DNA from: Erysipelothrix urinaevulpis
GTDB taxonomy: Bacteria > Bacillota_I > Bacilli_A > Erysipelotrichales > Erysipelotrichaceae
NCBI RefSeq assembly: GCF_009828835.1
Contig: NZ_WTTB01000002.1
Coordinates: 248,001-312,000, forward strand
DNA length: 64,000 bases
Reading direction: 5' to 3'
Positions 51,650 to 59,626 of this stretch are shown here, piece by piece. Made by a program: the position numbers and the translations under genes. Position 1 is the first letter of the stretch. Each line of letters opens with the position of its first letter. The notes beneath the pieces are model-generated. The model was not told the DNA's origin and did no database searches. It worked only from the letters and a program-made list of their open reading frames with translations.

Positions 51650-52113
51650 TTTACAATAAATTTAAGAGGATCTTTACTGCTAAAACTTGGTTTATAATAA
51701 GCATTCAATGCCTTTTCATCGCCTGTAACAACGAACCCCTTTTCTCCTCTCATCTTTTCTCCAGGAAGGATATCACCATCTAGATTACCATCATTATCTC
51801 CCCAAATATTTACTTCCTTTTCTCTACCCTCGTCATCCTTTAGAGTTATATCCATAATTCCAGCAATATATACCGATTCATCACTTGTATTTTCAAATGT
51901 AAAATCTAAAGCAAGCCACTCTGTACCTTCTTCAGGTTTCAAAAATTCATCCCCTTTAACTGTTCTCATCGAATTCAATGTAATCTTAATGTCATCGATG
52001 ACTGCGGTTTCCCCAACTTTAAATTCAGTTTTTACAGGTTCTTTTTCACGCTCTTCACTAGCACAAGCACTCATTAAAATAAGTACTAAAAGAGCAAGCA
52101 ATATTCTTTTCAT
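51646..52113 (-). CDS. DUF4352-type lipoprotein
   Basis: 155 aa with a lipoprotein signal (LVLILMSAC, Cys at residue 17) and a single beta-sandwich like DUF4352 (TAVIDDIKITLNSMRTVKG, EWLALDFTFENTSDESVYIA, PGEKMRGEKGFVVTGDE). These are extracellular Ig-like domains of unknown role, common in Firmicutes, often telokin-like. Upstream are two palindromes (52142-52178). The kinase gene is the next gene on the same strand. Confidence 0.82.
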   Translation of the reverse strand: MKRILLALLVLILMSACASEEREKEPVKTEFKVGETAVIDDIKITLNSMRTVKGDEFLKPEEGTEWLALDFTFENTSDESVYIAGIMDITLKDDEGREKEVNIWGDNDGNLDGDILPGEKMRGEKGFVVTGDEKALNAYYKPSFSSKDPLKFIVK

Positions 52114-52141
52114 ATTGACCTCCGTTCGTTATAAACTATAT

Positions 52142-52178
52142 CAATATCTGAAATCATATTGGTATGCTGAGAGCATAC
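52142..52178. repeat. Two palindromes upstream of the DUF4352 lipoprotein gene
   Basis: CAATAT-8-ATATTG at 52142-52161 and GTATGCT-GAG-AGCATAC at 52162-52178, side by side in the 66-bp gap between the kinase and lipoprotein genes. No T run follows on the minus strand, so they look like operator sites rather than terminators. Confidence 0.5.
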
Positions 52179-52179
52179 A

Positions 52180-53196
52180 TTATAAAAAAGGAGATAAAAA
52201 CATTAAAATTACAAATACTAGAAAGTAATACATTCCGATTAGCATAAAATTTGTGATGAACTTATGCTTCTTAATATTTCTTGGCGCAAAGCGGTGAACA
52301 TTAAGATAATTTGTGGGAATAAACAAAAATGGAAGCATGAGAAAAGCAAATCCTATTTTCGCAGAAAGATGATTCTTAGGACCATTGCCTTCACTACCAT
52401 CTTCAGCAACCAAAACTAAAAGAATAAAAATGATATACACAATACTTGCTATAATTTTATTCTTTTTAATTCCTCGTCTAAATCCTGGTAATGCATATTG
52501 GGACTTACCTAGTTTAATTCTTTCCAAATCTAATTTTAATTCATTAACATCACCGTAACGCTCGTCTGGATTGATTTCCATACATCGATCAACAATAGGC
52601 TTCAAGGGGTTTTTCTTAGATATCGGTTGATTTTGGTCTCCTGTCATAAGATACTGAGCTAATGCACCAAAACTATAGATATCACTTCTTTCATCCGTCC
52701 TTGAAAAACCATATTGTTCTGGCGCAGCAAATCCAACACTGCCAAACATATGCGTATCTTTATTCCTATGTTTATTTTCATCAATTTTAGCAATATCAAA
52801 GTCATTGATAATAACATTTCCATTCAAGTAATAAATATTATCAGGTTTCAAATCACGGTGAATGATCTCATGGCTATGGAGAAATAGTAGTCCATCACAA
52901 ATCTGCAATAACACATTTAATAACATATCATGGTTATTAATTGGTAATATATCCGATAATGTGATATCTCCTATATACTTCTCGTGAACAATAATCTTTG
53001 TTTCATCTCGATCAACTTTATATATTGGGACAATATTAGGATGACTGTATTTTAAAAGAATTTGATAAATATTTTCATTGTCATGCTGATAATATTCTTT
53101 AACAACATGTTTAAAGCTATCAGTCTCAATTAAATAGATTTTCTTAGCATAGTTTTCTTTTATTAGTGTTTTTGCTTGTTTTGTGTTATTTTTCAT
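52180..53196 (-). CDS. Membrane-bound Ser/Thr protein kinase
   Basis: 338 aa. A Hanks-type kinase domain (about 20-225) has the ATP lysine in HVVKEYY, the catalytic loop HRDLKPDNIYY, and DFDIAK in place of DFG. The activation segment is GSVGFAAPEQYG, and the alpha F motif is SDIYSFG. The Gly-rich loop is weak. The C-terminal region (about 240-338) has three transmembrane helices and no PASTA or other sensor domain. It differs from PrkC and may have limited specificity. Divergent to it, with only 34 bases between start codons, is the HTH-like gene, a pairing that suggests a joint system. Confidence 0.87.
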   Translation of the reverse strand: MKNNTKQAKTLIKENYAKKIYLIETDSFKHVVKEYYQHDNENIYQILLKYSHPNIVPIYKVDRDETKIIVHEKYIGDITLSDILPINNHDMLLNVLLQICDGLLFLHSHEIIHRDLKPDNIYYLNGNVIINDFDIAKIDENKHRNKDTHMFGSVGFAAPEQYGFSRTDERSDIYSFGALAQYLMTGDQNQPISKKNPLKPIVDRCMEINPDERYGDVNELKLDLERIKLGKSQYALPGFRRGIKKNKIIASIVYIIFILLVLVAEDGSEGNGPKNHLSAKIGFAFLMLPFLFIPTNYLNVHRFAPRNIKKHKFITNFMLIGMYYFLVFVILMFLSPFL

Positions 53197-53230
53197 ATAA
53201 ACATTGTATCATAAGATTATACTAAGGGAG

Positions 53231-53653
53231 ATGATTGAAATTAAAAACGATACCGAAAATTTGCTACATGCCTTAAAACATTCTTCAAGAGATGATTTAG
53301 ACACAATTGAAAAAAACATCAAATCTCTATCTTTTCTAGACTTATTGAATAGTTTTTATCAAGATTTAAACTATAACAAAGCAGATGTAATACAGCAAAC
53401 CACCATAGATCGCACCTATGCCTATCAGATATTTGATGGTTCAAAAAAACCTGGTCGCGATAAAGTCATTCAGCTTTGCCTCGTAGCGAAATGTAATGTG
53501 GAGAATACTAATCGTATTTTGACATTGAGTGGTAATGCGCCTCTCTATCCAAAAGTAAAACGGGATTTATACATTATTTTTTGTATCAATAACCATTACT
53601 GTGTTTCGGAAACTAATTACTTGTTATATCAAGAAGAGTACGGTACTTTATAA
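53231..53653 (+). CDS. HTH-like protein paired with the Ser/Thr kinase
   Basis: 140 aa, cytoplasmic. The middle holds an XRE-like helix-turn-helix (around TTIDRTYAYQIFDGSKKPG, residues 58-76, then RDKVIQLCLVAKCNVENTNR). A C-terminal LYPKVKRDLYIIFCI segment is conserved in similar small proteins beside protein kinases. The start at ATG 53231 is tight: GGGAG lies directly before it, with no spacer, and a possible -10 (TATACT, 53217-53222) would make the message nearly leaderless. TTG 53204 is an alternative start. It may regulate the kinase locus or be its substrate; function not known. Confidence 0.62.
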   Translation: MIEIKNDTENLLHALKHSSRDDLDTIEKNIKSLSFLDLLNSFYQDLNYNKADVIQQTTIDRTYAYQIFDGSKKPGRDKVIQLCLVAKCNVENTNRILTLSGNAPLYPKVKRDLYIIFCINNHYCVSETNYLLYQEEYGTL

Positions 53654-53677
53654 TTTAAGTATCGAACTTTTTATATG

Positions 53678-53706
53678 AAAAAGACCCTCACGTTAACGTG
53701 AGAGTC
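53678..53706 (-). terminator. Terminator of the NADH oxidase gene
   Basis: Stem GACCCTCACG/CGTGAGAGTC (53683-53706, one mismatch) with a TTAA loop and TTTTT after it on the minus strand. Confidence 0.82.
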
Positions 53707-53710
53707 TGAA

Positions 53711-53720
53711 GGGGGGGGGG
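53711..53720. repeat. Poly-G tract of ten bases
   Basis: Ten consecutive G on the plus strand (C on the transcript strand) between the NADH oxidase stop and its terminator, in a genome that is otherwise A/T rich. Such runs slip readily in replication and in sequencing. Confidence 0.9.
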
Positions 53721-53725
53721 ATATT

Positions 53726-55060
53726 TTATTCGCTTGCTGAGAGTGCAGCCATTGTAATGTAATTATATGGCTGGTTAAAATGTGGCAAGAAAAAAATGTC
53801 TAAGAGTTGAATTTCTTCAATCGTCACTTCTTTCATAATTGCGAGCGAGAACATATGGATGGCCATTGATATATCCGTATATGAAGCAAGTTGAGCTCCT
53901 AAAAGACGACGAGAGTTTCGATCATATAAAATCTTAATCATGACGTCATTGTTATCATCCATGAATCCTGGTTTTTGTAAATCTTTAAATTCTGTTGAAA
54001 CGACATCAAAACCTGCATCTTTTGCAGCTTGAGTGTTTAAACCGGTTGAAACCATGTTGTATCCATAAATTGAGATTCCATTTGACCCTTGGACACCTAG
54101 TGATTTTAAAGGCGTACCTCCAACATTATGGCCCGCTACAATACCTGAACGAACTGCGTTTGTAGCCAGTGCGATATAGGTCGTTTTTTGAAGTGCATTG
54201 GAGTAAATTGTTGCACAATCTCCAACCGCATAAACATCATCATCACTTGTTTGTTGATGTAAATCTACAAGATAAGCACCATTATCAAAAAGTGTTAAAT
54301 GATCTTTCCCTAATTCGTTGTTTGGTCTAAATCCAATGGCAAGAATAACAAGTTCAGCATCGTAGGTCCCTTTATCAGTTACCACATGCGATACTTGGTC
54401 ATCGCCTTTGAATTCCACAACTTTTTCACCATAATTTAATTTGATACCTTGCTTTGACATTGCTTTGTTCATTTCATCAGAAATCTCTTCGTCGTAATAT
54501 GAACTCAAGCACGTATTTGCTGCTTCAATAACACGAACATTTTTTCCGCGTCGTCGGGCAGCTTCTGCCATTTCAACTCCAATGTATCCAGCACCAACAA
54601 CCACGACATTATTAACATGTTTCTGATCAAGGAGTGCATCCACTTTTTGTGAATCTTGGAATAGTTTTACAAAATGGATCCCTTCTTTATCATTACCTTC
54701 GATATGAGGCGCAATCGGAATTGAACCGGTTGCTAAAATTAACTTATCATAATCAATGCTTGTCTCGTTATTATCTTTATCACTATAACGGACTTTTTTA
54801 TTAGTAAAGTCAATTTCTTTTACATCGGTTTCCATCTTAATGTTTGCACCTTTTGCAATGAAGTCATCTTTATTTGTATAGAACAACGCATCCGATGACG
54901 GAATTTGATGCCCTACCCATAAAGCCGTTCCACATCCTAGATAACTAAGGTTTGTATTTCGATCTAAGATTGTCAGTTCACAGTCTTTATATGTATCCAA
55001 CAGAGTATTTGCAGCAGCTATTCCTGCATGATTCGCTCCAATCAAAACAACTTTTTTCAT
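53726..55060 (-). CDS. nox: NADH oxidase (FAD, pyridine-nucleotide-disulfide family)
   Basis: 444-aa flavoprotein. FAD loop VVLIGANHAGIAAANTLL, the single redox Cys in SYLGCGTALWVG (residue 43), NAD loop VVVVGAGYIGVEMAE, FAD motif VYAVGDCATI, and a C-terminal dimerisation domain. This is the water-forming NADH oxidase/CoA-disulfide reductase type; one active cysteine is kept. In fermenting bacteria it oxidises NADH and removes oxygen. Substrate oxygen or CoA-disulfide cannot be separated by sequence. It is a single gene with its own terminator. Confidence 0.93.
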   Translation of the reverse strand: MKKVVLIGANHAGIAAANTLLDTYKDCELTILDRNTNLSYLGCGTALWVGHQIPSSDALFYTNKDDFIAKGANIKMETDVKEIDFTNKKVRYSDKDNNETSIDYDKLILATGSIPIAPHIEGNDKEGIHFVKLFQDSQKVDALLDQKHVNNVVVVGAGYIGVEMAEAARRRGKNVRVIEAANTCLSSYYDEEISDEMNKAMSKQGIKLNYGEKVVEFKGDDQVSHVVTDKGTYDAELVILAIGFRPNNELGKDHLTLFDNGAYLVDLHQQTSDDDVYAVGDCATIYSNALQKTTYIALATNAVRSGIVAGHNVGGTPLKSLGVQGSNGISIYGYNMVSTGLNTQAAKDAGFDVVSTEFKDLQKPGFMDDNNDVMIKILYDRNSRRLLGAQLASYTDISMAIHMFSLAIMKEVTIEEIQLLDIFFLPHFNQPYNYITMAALSASE

Positions 55061-55215
55061 TTACTGTCTCCTATCTTTATGTATAAATTCTACAAATCGT
55101 TTTATTACATCTTTATTATCGTTTAAAAAATCCTTTCCAAGCGGAAATTGTCATGAATGAAGTCGTGTATGCTATAAATTAACACCTTAACACAAAACTT
55201 TCACATTCACTTTAT

Positions 55216-55244
55216 TTGCTAGTCTTTCGTTAATTGTTTACAAT
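55216..55244 (+). promoter_or_regulatory. Promoter of the amidohydrolase-ankyrin pair
   Basis: TTGCTA (55216-55221), 17-base spacer and TACAAT (55239-55244), about 22 bases before the start codon. Confidence 0.6.
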
Positions 55245-55266
55245 TTTCTTAAAGAGAGAGGAAAGG

Positions 55267-56445
55267 ATGATCGTTATGTGGTATACAAATTTACGTTTAG
55301 AAGAAAGTCTAAGCAATAATCAAACAAATACAACTTACATGTCGCTTTTTATCGAACAGGGTCTTATTAAAGACATTAAAGAAGGCTTTGTTGAGGGGGG
55401 CGTTGATATGAATGGCTATTTAGCATTGCCTGCCTTAAAAGATCACCACATTCATTTAGATAAGATTCATTATGGCGGTCCTTGGCAATCAGTTATCGAT
55501 CTAAATTCTGTTGAAGAACGAATTAAAGAGGAAGAACTTTTTTTGAATGATTTTTTAGAAACAAGTAAAGAACGAGCTCAAGCCTTAATCGATCTCGTTT
55601 GTTCTTTTGGAGCAACTTATTTAAAAGTTCATGTTAACGTCGACCCCATTATTCAGTTACAAAATCTAGAAAAAATTTACTCAGTATTAGAAGATAACCG
55701 TTACAAACTAGACTACGACCTTGTCGTGTTCCCTCAACATGGCTTTCTAAAATCTGTTCATCTTATAGAAGAAGCCTTAGCATTACCCTATGTAAGTACA
55801 CTTGGGGGTGTTGATCCAGCAAGTTTAGATGGTGACGCCATTCAAGTATTAGATACGACCTTTTCTTTAGCAAAGAAATACGATAAAAAAATTGATATTC
55901 ATTTGCATGACCGGGGAACTTTAGGTTTGTGGCAAATCAACGAGATTATTAAACGAACTCAAGCACACAGTTTTGAAGGTAAAGTCGCAATTAGTCATGC
56001 CTATTGTCTAGGCGACTTCAATGAACAAGATTTGAAGGCAACGCTTCAATCATTAAGTTCATTAAACATCACTATTAATACAACGGTTCCGCTTAACACT
56101 TCAAAGCCTCCTTTGCCTCTTTTAGATAAATATAATGTTAAGTGTAATATCATTAACGATAACATTAATGATCATTGGTCCCCTTTTGGAAGCGGTGATT
56201 TAATTGAGCGAAGCAGTCGAGGAGCCGAGGTTTTTCAAAGAGTTGATGAGTTTGGCCTTTCACAAAGCCTAAAATATGTCACCGGAGGTGTAACACCTCT
56301 TGATAAAAACGGCGTAAGACAATGGCCTGTTTTAAATGACGAAGCAAGTATTTTATTTACCAACGCATCATGCAGTGCCGAGCTTATTGCCCGTATAAAA
56401 TTTGATCGAAAAGTTATGGTTAAAGGAACTTTAATCAATGAATAA
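55267..56445 (+). CDS. Cytosine deaminase-like amidohydrolase
   Basis: 392-aa metal hydrolase of the amidohydrolase superfamily, CodA-like branch. Metal and substrate residues: ALKDHHIHLDKIHYGG (His-x-His near residue 60), DIHLHDRGTLGLW (His), VAISHAYCLGDF (His), and NDNINDHWSPFGSGD with the catalytic Asp. Such enzymes deaminate cytosine, or remove a group from similar rings; the exact substrate is open. Start at ATG 55267 preceded by GAGAGGAAAGG; ATG 55276 is also possible. It overlaps the ankyrin gene by 8 bases, so both belong to one unit. Confidence 0.82.
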   Translation: MIVMWYTNLRLEESLSNNQTNTTYMSLFIEQGLIKDIKEGFVEGGVDMNGYLALPALKDHHIHLDKIHYGGPWQSVIDLNSVEERIKEEELFLNDFLETSKERAQALIDLVCSFGATYLKVHVNVDPIIQLQNLEKIYSVLEDNRYKLDYDLVVFPQHGFLKSVHLIEEALALPYVSTLGGVDPASLDGDAIQVLDTTFSLAKKYDKKIDIHLHDRGTLGLWQINEIIKRTQAHSFEGKVAISHAYCLGDFNEQDLKATLQSLSSLNITINTTVPLNTSKPPLPLLDKYNVKCNIINDNINDHWSPFGSGDLIERSSRGAEVFQRVDEFGLSQSLKYVTGGVTPLDKNGVRQWPVLNDEASILFTNASCSAELIARIKFDRKVMVKGTLINE

Positions 56446-57055
56446 GGTATTTATATTTTTATCACTTTTCTTAATCATACTGGTGTTTGGAATATATTTT
56501 TATACAAATCATAATAAGGAGGACGTTATTGTGTCAAACACACAGAATATAAACACTCAGAACAAATCAGATGCTTTAATGATTGCTGTTCAAAGTAATG
56601 ATATTGAAACAGCAAAATATCTTATTGACCAAGGGGCAAACGTTAATATGCTCGATTCACTCCACGACACGCCATATCTTTATGCAGGCGCTGAAGGTCG
56701 TCTTGAGATTTTGGACTATATGTATCAAAATGCTGAAATTGATTATGATATCCGTAATCGTTATGGCGGAAACACATTGATTCCTGCTGCCGAAAAAGGT
56801 CATATTGACACTGTTCGTCTAATTTTAGATTATGGAAAAGAGCCCATCGACCTTCAAAATAATTTCGGATATACCGCACTAATTGAAGCTGTAGCATTGG
56901 GGGATGGTTCTGAAGTATATCAAGATATTGTAAAGTTACTCATAGAACATGGTGCTGATCCGACTCTTCAAGACAATAGCCAAAAAAGTGCCATTGATTA
57001 TGCTGAACAATACAACTATACATCTATATTAGAAAGTCTAAAATCTCAACAATAA
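56438..57055 (+). CDS. Membrane-anchored ankyrin-repeat protein
   Basis: 205 aa. The N-terminal helix (FIFLSLFLIILVFGIYFY, about residues 5-22) is a signal anchor, and a short linker follows. Four ankyrin repeats cover about 45-200 (DALMIAVQSNDIETAKYLID, NTLIPAAEKGHIDTVRLIL, and TALIEAV...DIVKLLIEHGADP). The protein would face the outside of the membrane. It overlaps the amidohydrolase stop by 8 bases. Bacterial ankyrin proteins of this kind often guard or bind a partner enzyme; the partner may be that hydrolase, but location differs unless the hydrolase is surface-bound. Confidence 0.85.
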   Translation: MNKVFIFLSLFLIILVFGIYFYTNHNKEDVIVSNTQNINTQNKSDALMIAVQSNDIETAKYLIDQGANVNMLDSLHDTPYLYAGAEGRLEILDYMYQNAEIDYDIRNRYGGNTLIPAAEKGHIDTVRLILDYGKEPIDLQNNFGYTALIEAVALGDGSEVYQDIVKLLIEHGADPTLQDNSQKSAIDYAEQYNYTSILESLKSQQ

Positions 57056-57092
57056 AAAAAACACGAAGCCAAATTTTATCCTTGACTTCGTG
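57051..57092 (-). terminator. Terminator of the 273-aa membrane protein gene
   Basis: Stem CACGAAG/CTTCGTG (57062-57068 and 57086-57092) followed by eight T on the minus strand; it covers the convergent ankyrin stop codon region. Confidence 0.82.
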
Positions 57093-57897
57093 ATTTTAGT
57101 ATATTTTTTAGGATTATAGAAATAACCATGACGATTAATAACGTTAATGTAAACGGATTGATAATTGATATATTGACCTGGGCCGCAAGTCCTGGATCTA
57201 TCTTATTTAAAAGCCCCTTCGCAATCAATGAGGTGCCAAGATTCAGCAGGAATGCTAAGCCTGCAATCAACCCAAAGGATTGAAGTATTTTCTTTAATTC
57301 CCTATTGATAAAAATGATTAATACCATCGAAACCATGGTGATGATACCGCTCATCAACCGAATGTCTTTTATATTTGCAAAGAAAAAGTCAATGGCTTTA
57401 ATCATTTTAAGTTTATCAGGTCCAGTTTTTTCCTTTACAGTTTCTAAACCTTGACGATAAGCATCATCAAAATCTATTCGTTTCACGACTTGATCTATAA
57501 TGATTTCACTGTATGCTGGATTGATTAAATCTCCAGTTAACCCGACTATCTCTTTATTATATTCTTTTAAAACACCTTGGACATCCTCATTGATCGATGT
57601 ATCAATTTCTTCTCTTGCAAGGTCATGAATGATAATTAATGAATATTTATCAATTAATGAATTCACGGCAGGATCTTCTTTAATTTTCGTTTTTAGCGTA
57701 AGCACAGATTCTTCCTGTTGCAAGGGAATAATGGCATTAATTTCTGCGACTAAGCGATCAATTCCTTGATCAATAGCCTTCTCAACTAAAGCATGAGACG
57801 CTTCAGTGCGAAGATCATTCACAGTATACGTATTAATAAATACCACCATTGAAAGTGATGCGAGTAAAATAATAATTGATGTCATAATTTTTTTCAT
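57076..57897 (-). CDS. Unknown membrane protein with extracytoplasmic helical domain
   Basis: 273 aa. One N-terminal helix (about 5-23), a soluble, Asp/Glu/Ile-rich helical part (about 25-175, with DRLVAEINAIIPLQQ), then three transmembrane segments in the last 95 residues (about 178-195, 205-225 and 245-265). No family recognised. The start overlaps the VanZ-like gene stop by 4 bases, so the two are one operon. Function unknown. Confidence 0.7.
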   Translation of the reverse strand: MKKIMTSIIILLASLSMVVFINTYTVNDLRTEASHALVEKAIDQGIDRLVAEINAIIPLQQEESVLTLKTKIKEDPAVNSLIDKYSLIIIHDLAREEIDTSINEDVQGVLKEYNKEIVGLTGDLINPAYSEIIIDQVVKRIDFDDAYRQGLETVKEKTGPDKLKMIKAIDFFFANIKDIRLMSGIITMVSMVLIIFINRELKKILQSFGLIAGLAFLLNLGTSLIAKGLLNKIDPGLAAQVNISIINPFTLTLLIVMVISIILKNILKSRSQG

Positions 57898-58421
57898 ATT
57901 TTATTCTCCCCTTTTAGTTCATTTAGCAGCGGTTTTGCGATAATAAAGTATAGCATATAGCCAATGACTCCACCGATCGTATTGGTTATTAAATCTGTGA
58001 TATCACTTGATCTTGATGTGTTAAACATCTGTAAAAATTCGATAAGTAAACTAAACATCAATGAATAGACCGTTATTTTAGGAAAGGTAACTTTTTTATG
58101 TTTAAGTTCACTTTGAACTATTGGGAATAAAAAACCAAACGGCATAAACATGATTATATTAAGTAACACTTCGCGCATTGCCGGCCCTCGAGAATTGATA
58201 ACATCACCGAAAGCTTCAGTATGCAATGAAAAAGAAAAACCTGATGACCAAAGATGACTCAAGGGTCTAAACGGCATTAACGTAACGGCATAAACACCAA
58301 TCAAATAAGCGCTAAAAAGAAAGAGCAGCACCTGTTCTTTCCTATCTAATCTTGCCATTTTGGGTCTAACACCATAAAAAATAATTAAAAGAATGACCAC
58401 ATAATCTAAAAAATACCTCAT
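57894..58421 (-). CDS. VanZ-like membrane protein
   Basis: 175 aa with about five transmembrane helices. The motif VTLMPFRPLSHLW and the later LLNIIMFMPFGFLFPI, then SLLIEFLQMF and SSDITDLITNTIGGVIGYML, fit the VanZ family (PF04892). VanZ proteins give low-level teicoplanin resistance in some bacteria; most family members have unknown roles. ATG 58421 is chosen because AGGTGATG lies before it and the -10 (58444-58449) lies within a possible longer frame. It is the first gene of a two-gene operon. Confidence 0.88.
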   Translation of the reverse strand: MRYFLDYVVILLIIFYGVRPKMARLDRKEQVLLFLFSAYLIGVYAVTLMPFRPLSHLWSSGFSFSLHTEAFGDVINSRGPAMREVLLNIIMFMPFGFLFPIVQSELKHKKVTFPKITVYSLMFSLLIEFLQMFNTSRSSDITDLITNTIGGVIGYMLYFIIAKPLLNELKGENKI

Positions 58422-58443
58422 CTCATCACCTAAACCTGTGCTA

Positions 58444-58449
58444 ATTATA
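58444..58449 (-). promoter_or_regulatory. -10 of the VanZ-like operon
   Basis: TATAAT on the minus strand after TGG (extended -10), 22 bases before the start codon; no clear -35. Confidence 0.6.
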
Positions 58450-58483
58450 CCATATCTAAAGGATACAATTGTAAAAAGAAAAT

Positions 58484-58506
58484 GAAAAAGGAGCATCAGC
58501 TCCTTT
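58484..58506 (-). terminator. Terminator of wrbA
   Basis: Perfect 8-bp stem AAAGGAGC/GCTCCTTT with an ATCA loop (58487-58506) and TTTTTC after it on the minus strand. Confidence 0.88.
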
Positions 58507-58511
58507 AATTA

Positions 58512-59111
58512 TTATTTAACTTTATTGGCAATTTCAAGAGTTCTAACAGTTTGATGATAAACTGCATCTTTAACATCTTCAATCATTTGACCATTTTGAT
58601 CCACCGTAACACTTGTTCCGTATGGATTTCCACCTGCTTTATAGATTACTTCATCTGTATATGCAGGTGGTACTATAATTGCACCCCAGTGCATCATACT
58701 TGTATAAAGAGAGACAATTGTTGCTTCATGACCGCCGTGCATATTGCCAGCACTTGTCATTGCTGAAACAACTTTATTCATTGTTTTACCTTGACTCCAA
58801 ATTGGACCTTGAATATCAATGAATTGCTTTAATTGTGATGGAACATTTCCAAAACGTGTTGGTGCTGAGAAAATAATAGCATCTGCCCATTCAATATCAT
58901 CTGATGAAGCAAGTGCAACATCTTTCATCATTTCAGTTGTATTTTTCCAAACTTCATTCCCTTGAACTACTGCGTCAGGTGCTAGTTCTTGAACTTTTAC
59001 AAGTCTGACATTTGCCCCTTTTTCTTCGGCTGCTGCCTTGGCCCATTTTGCCATTTGATAATTTGTTCCACTCATTGAGTAAACAATAATTGCTAAATTT
59101 GTATTTTTCAT
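58512..59111 (-). CDS. wrbA: WrbA-type NAD(P)H:quinone oxidoreductase
   Basis: 199-aa flavodoxin-like protein. FMN phosphate loop IVYSMSGTNYQMAKW, then AIIFSAPTRFGNVPSQLKQF with the isoalloxazine contacts, and VSAMTSAGNMHGGHEATIVS, the typical WrbA segment. It reduces quinones by two electrons and protects from oxidative or electrophile stress. It lies downstream of marR with 29 bases between, so MarR probably controls both. Alternative: a nitro- or azoreductase of the same fold. Confidence 0.92.
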   Translation of the reverse strand: MKNTNLAIIVYSMSGTNYQMAKWAKAAAEEKGANVRLVKVQELAPDAVVQGNEVWKNTTEMMKDVALASSDDIEWADAIIFSAPTRFGNVPSQLKQFIDIQGPIWSQGKTMNKVVSAMTSAGNMHGGHEATIVSLYTSMMHWGAIIVPPAYTDEVIYKAGGNPYGTSVTVDQNGQMIEDVKDAVYHQTVRTLEIANKVK

Positions 59112-59140
59112 ACAATCTCCTTTTCAAATATATTGAAGTT

Positions 59141-59563
59141 TCAGATCGATAAACCTAGTTTTTTTAATGATTCTATCATTGTTTTCTTTTCATCATCATT
59201 GAGCACAGAAAATATTCTAACTAAATCTTGTTTATGTTTTATAAAAACATCGTCCATTAAATTTAACCCATTCATCGATAAACTTATGTGAAATACACGG
59301 CCATCGACATTGCATTTTCGGCGCTTGATTAAATTTTTAGTTTCAAGTTGTTTTAGTGTATAAGCAATACGACTACTGGATATTAGGATTTTTTCAGCAA
59401 TCTCTTGCACTGGCAGCTCCCCTTTATGATACAGGACTTCCAAAATACCAAACTCACTTGGACTTATACCTAGTTTTTTTATTTCTTTTTCAACAGCTTG
59501 TTCAACTGATTTCATCGCTTTTGACATGACAACAAATAGTTTTAAACTTAAGGTCTCGTCCAT
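59141..59563 (-). CDS. MarR-family transcriptional regulator
   Basis: 140-aa winged-helix dimer. Dimer helices at both ends; recognition region VQEIAEKILISSSRIAYTLK (about 53-72) followed by the wing LIKRRKCNVDGRVFHISL. ATG 59563 is chosen, with GGAG 7 bases upstream. A single cysteine (CNVDGR) lies at the wing, a possible redox sensor as in OhrR-type relatives, though OhrR uses a different position. An 18-base palindrome overlaps its promoter. It precedes wrbA and should repress both. Confidence 0.93.
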   Translation of the reverse strand: MDETLSLKLFVVMSKAMKSVEQAVEKEIKKLGISPSEFGILEVLYHKGELPVQEIAEKILISSSRIAYTLKQLETKNLIKRRKCNVDGRVFHISLSMNGLNLMDDVFIKHKQDLVRIFSVLNDDEKKTMIESLKKLGLSI

Positions 59564-59584
59564 CTTCTTCTCCAATCTAGTTTG

Positions 59585-59613
59585 ATAATATCTAAAATTT
59601 GAGATACTTTCAA
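59585..59613 (-). promoter_or_regulatory. marR-wrbA promoter with MarR operator
   Basis: TTGAAA (59608-59613), 17-base spacer and TATTAT (59585-59590) on the minus strand. The palindrome TATCTAAAATTTGAGATA (59589-59606; 8 of 9 pairs) lies across the spacer and the edge of the -10, the expected place for autorepression by MarR. Confidence 0.8.
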
Positions 59614-59626
59614 ATCATATGCTCTC

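Noticed and set aside
52162-52178. Terminator of the kinase gene
   Set aside because: The palindrome has no T run on the minus strand and lies before the lipoprotein start.
53204-53230. TTG start for the HTH-like protein
   Set aside because: No ribosome site lies before it; ATG 53231 is kept although its spacing is poor.
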